From positions 1-10,044 of the forward strand of contig DJFQ01000020.1 in the NCBI GenBank assembly GCA_002432095.1: 10,044 nucleotides of DNA. The letters run 5' to 3'. Shown here one piece after another: positions 7,825-10,044 of the stretch. The DNA is from Marinagarivorans sp. UBA5868 (GTDB lineage: Bacteria; Pseudomonadota; Gammaproteobacteria; Pseudomonadales; Cellvibrionaceae). Position 1 is the first letter of the stretch. Every line of letters starts with the position of its first letter. The position numbers and the translations under genes were made by a program. The notes beneath the pieces are model-generated. The model was given only the letters and a program-made list of their open reading frames with translations, was not told where the DNA came from and searched no databases.

Positions 7825-10032
7825 ATGCCAATGATTCTTATCGTCGCTTTGCCCACGCCGTTGCGACGCCTCTTTGAATATCTCCCCGAGCCGGAATCCC
7901 CGCGGCAGTGGCAACCGGGTATTCGCGTGGAGGTGCCGTTCGGCGCCCAGACGCTGGTCGGAATTCTTGTCGATACGACAGATAACCCGGCTTATCCGCT
8001 GGAGAAGTTGCGACCCATCCATGCTGTGCTTGACCAGCGTCCAGTGCTGCCACCGGACATCATCGCTCTATGCCGTTGGGTCGCGGACTATTACCAACAT
8101 CCTCCAGGGGAAGTATTTCACGCGGCGTTACCCACGCAGTTGCGCAAATCAGAATCGGGTTGCATATCCGTGTCTTACTGGCGTCATACCACCAATGGCA
8201 AAGGATTACCCGATACCGCCTTAAAGCGCAGCCCCAAACAGCAGCAGCTACATCAACTGCTCCTCCAATACGGGCGACTGAGCGACCCGCAATTAAAACA
8301 GATGGGGGTCAGTCGACAAGCGCTAAAAGCACTGGCAGATAAAGGGATTGTCTGCAACAGCTGCGACGAGGCTGGAGGGCCGACCGTCAATCGGAACTCC
8401 CACAGCATTCTTGCGGAGCCCCCCCAACAGCTCAATGCAGAACAGCAGGTCGCGCTGGATAGCATCCGCTACCATCGTTATCAAACCTATTTGCTAGAAG
8501 GAGTAACGGGGAGTGGGAAAACGGAGGTGTACCTCCATGCCATAGCCCGGACCCTGCAGGCCGGAAAGCAGGTTTTAATGCTGGTGCCGGAAATTGGCCT
8601 TGCTCCGCAAACCCTGTCTCGTTTCCGCTCCCGCTTCTCCGTGCCGATCGTGCAACTGCATTCGCATATTGCAGAGGCAACACGCGCTGGCAACTGGCGT
8701 GCGGCCGCCGACGGAGAAGCTCGCATAGTGATAGGGACACGCCTTGCGGCGTTTACACCAATGCCTGATCTCGGCCTGATTATCCTTGATGAAGAACACG
8801 ACCTTTCATTCAAGCAACAGGACGGACTGCGCTATTCCGCCCGAGATCTTGCCGTCATGCGCGCATATCGCAGCGAAATCCCCCTGCTGCTCGGCTCGGC
8901 AACCCCCTCTCTGGAGACTTTGCACAATGCGTTGAACGGACGTTATGAGCACCTGGTTTTGCCAAAACGCGCTGGCGACGCACGGCCGCCCATAATCGAG
9001 GTGCTGGATATGCGCAAAGAACCGCACAACGGCGTTTTAAGCGCGCGGGCACTTGAGCTGATGAGGCAGACCTTACAGCGGGGACAACAGGTGCTGGTAT
9101 TCATCAACCGGCGCGGCTTTGCACCAGCGCTGCTTTGCCAGCACTGCGGCTGGGTGGCCAATTGCACAGCCTGCTCCGCACGAATGACGCTGCACAGTCA
9201 ACCACGTCACCTCCACTGCCATCACTGCAATCTGCAACGACCGGTACCTCAGCAATGCCCCAGCTGCCAATACCCAAAGCTAAGCGCGCTTGGCCAAGGT
9301 ACAGAACGATGTGAAGCGCTTCTACAACATCACTTTCCCGCAATCGAAGTTTTGCGCGTGGACCAGGATTCCATGCGTCGCAAAACGGCCATGGCAGAAC
9401 TCAATCAAAAACTGGAGCAGGGCGAACCTTGCATTTTGGTCGGCACCCAAATGCTAGCCAAAGGACATCACTTTCCCAAAGTCACTCTCGCCGTTCTTTT
9501 GGATATCGATCAAGGCCTTTTTAGCGGCGATTTTCGCGGCCCGGAACGCATGGGCCAACAATTGACCCAAGTTGCCGGGAGAGCGGGTCGGGGGGACTTA
9601 CCGGGTTCGGTACTGCTACAGACTTACCAACCGGACCATCCTTTACTCCAACTGTTATTACGCGAGGGCTACAACCCATTTGCCCAGACGCTTCTGCAGG
9701 AGCGTTTGTTTGCTCGCCTTCCTCCCCATTGGGCAATGGTAGTGATCCGGGCGGAATCAAAGCGCGCCGAAAACGCTTTGGCATTTCTCAATGAAGCTTT
9801 ACGGGCCGCCCGTGAACTGCGACCCGCATCACCTGATCACGCGTATCTCGGCCCACTTCCAGCACTGATGGAAAAACGCAATCACCGCTACCGCTACCAG
9901 CTACAAATCACCAATGCGCGGCGCGGTGATTTACAACTGTTTATGCGGACATTGGTGGAACGGGTGGAGGGGCTTACCCTCGCTCAAAGGGTGCGATGGA
10001 GCGTCGATGTCGACCCACAGGACATGAGTTAG
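7825..10032 (+). CDS. priA: Primosomal protein N' (replication restart helicase PriA)
   Basis: PriA recognises stalled or repaired forks and D-loops and reloads the replicative helicase through the PriB/DnaT-type or PriC pathway. The 735-residue product matches E. coli (732). An N-terminal DNA-binding region begins [20 protein letters not shown]. The helicase core has Walker A GVTGSGKT (226-233, Lys232), DEEH (322-325), GSATPSLET, and late motifs [12 protein letters not shown] and QVAGRAGRG. Eight zinc-binding cysteines are present at 438, 441, 447, 450, 465, 468, 478 and 481, spaced as in E. coli. Nothing is truncated. The frame is open back to 7654, but that stretch lacks PriA similarity and overlaps the rpmE control region. 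The ATG at 7825 gives the usual N-terminus; 7831 is an alternative. Neither has an evident SD. Only 12 bases follow the stop codon. Confidence 0.97.
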   Translation: MPMILIVALPTPLRRLFEYLPEPESPRQWQPGIRVEVPFGAQTLVGILVDTTDNPAYPLEKLRPIHAVLDQRPVLPPDIIALCRWVADYYQHPPGEVFHAALPTQLRKSESGCISVSYWRHTTNGKGLPDTALKRSPKQQQLHQLLLQYGRLSDPQLKQMGVSRQALKALADKGIVCNSCDEAGGPTVNRNSHSILAEPPQQLNAEQQVALDSIRYHRYQTYLLEGVTGSGKTEVYLHAIARTLQAGKQVLMLVPEIGLAPQTLSRFRSRFSVPIVQLHSHIAEATRAGNWRAAADGEARIVIGTRLAAFTPMPDLGLIILDEEHDLSFKQQDGLRYSARDLAVMRAYRSEIPLLLGSATPSLETLHNALNGRYEHLVLPKRAGDARPPIIEVLDMRKEPHNGVLSARALELMRQTLQRGQQVLVFINRRGFAPALLCQHCGWVANCTACSARMTLHSQPRHLHCHHCNLQRPVPQQCPSCQYPKLSALGQGTERCEALLQHHFPAIEVLRVDQDSMRRKTAMAELNQKLEQGEPCILVGTQMLAKGHHFPKVTLAVLLDIDQGLFSGDFRGPERMGQQLTQVAGRAGRGDLPGSVLLQTYQPDHPLLQLLLREGYNPFAQTLLQERLFARLPPHWAMVVIRAESKRAENALAFLNEALRAARELRPASPDHAYLGPLPALMEKRNHRYRYQLQITNARRGDLQLFMRTLVERVEGLTLAQRVRWSVDVDPQDMS

Positions 10033-10044
10033 CTTCAATGTACG

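Noticed and set aside
7649..7831. Upstream extension of rpmE on the minus strand
   Set aside because: bL31 begins MK..I and is about 70 residues long. The ATG at 7648 has a good SD, and the extension is non-homologous.

Overview
The window looks like chromosomal core DNA from a gammaproteobacterium of the Pseudomonas/Cellvibrio broad group. Base composition is moderate (roughly 50 % GC by eye). The gene order pilQ-pilP-pilO-pilN-pilM (minus strand), divergent ponA (plus), rpmE (minus) and priA (plus) resembles the type IV pilus assembly locus next to ponA in Pseudomonas. From memory, Pseudomonas has a few extra genes (including a malic enzyme) between ponA and rpmE; here the two are adjacent. 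I cannot name a genus from sequence alone.

Layout. Positions 1-4652, minus strand: a tightly packed operon transcribed pilM > pilN > pilO > pilP > pilQ. pilQ runs off the left edge, so the end of its secretin domain is missing. Neighbouring genes overlap or lie within a few bases, and several Shine-Dalgarno (SD) sequences sit inside the preceding gene, suggesting translational coupling. Positions 4653-4811: a 159-base divergent promoter region between pilM and ponA. Positions 4812-7340: ponA, a bifunctional PBP1A peptidoglycan synthase. Positions 7341-7435: a short gap with a GC hairpin that fits a terminator for rpmE. Positions 7436-7648, minus strand: rpmE, zinc-type ribosomal protein bL31. 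Positions 7649-7824: a divergent region with a likely rpmE promoter and a possible structured leader. Positions 7825-10032: priA, the replication restart helicase, complete at 735 codons. The last 12 bases hold nothing recognisable.

How the genes work together. PilM (cytoplasmic, actin-like), PilN and PilO (inner membrane), PilP (lipoprotein) and PilQ (outer-membrane secretin) form the trans-envelope alignment complex of the type IVa pilus. PilQ carries peptidoglycan-binding AMIN domains, and its neighbour ponA builds the peptidoglycan that this machine must cross. rpmE and priA are separate housekeeping units for the ribosome and replication restart.

No mobile element, CRISPR array, tRNA, rRNA or unknown gene was seen, and I found no evidence of a previously undescribed system. 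The points worth a second look are small: glycine-rich insertions in PilQ, the symmetry of the pilM/ponA promoter region, a possible bL31 leader hairpin, and the lack of recognisable SD sequences before ponA and priA.
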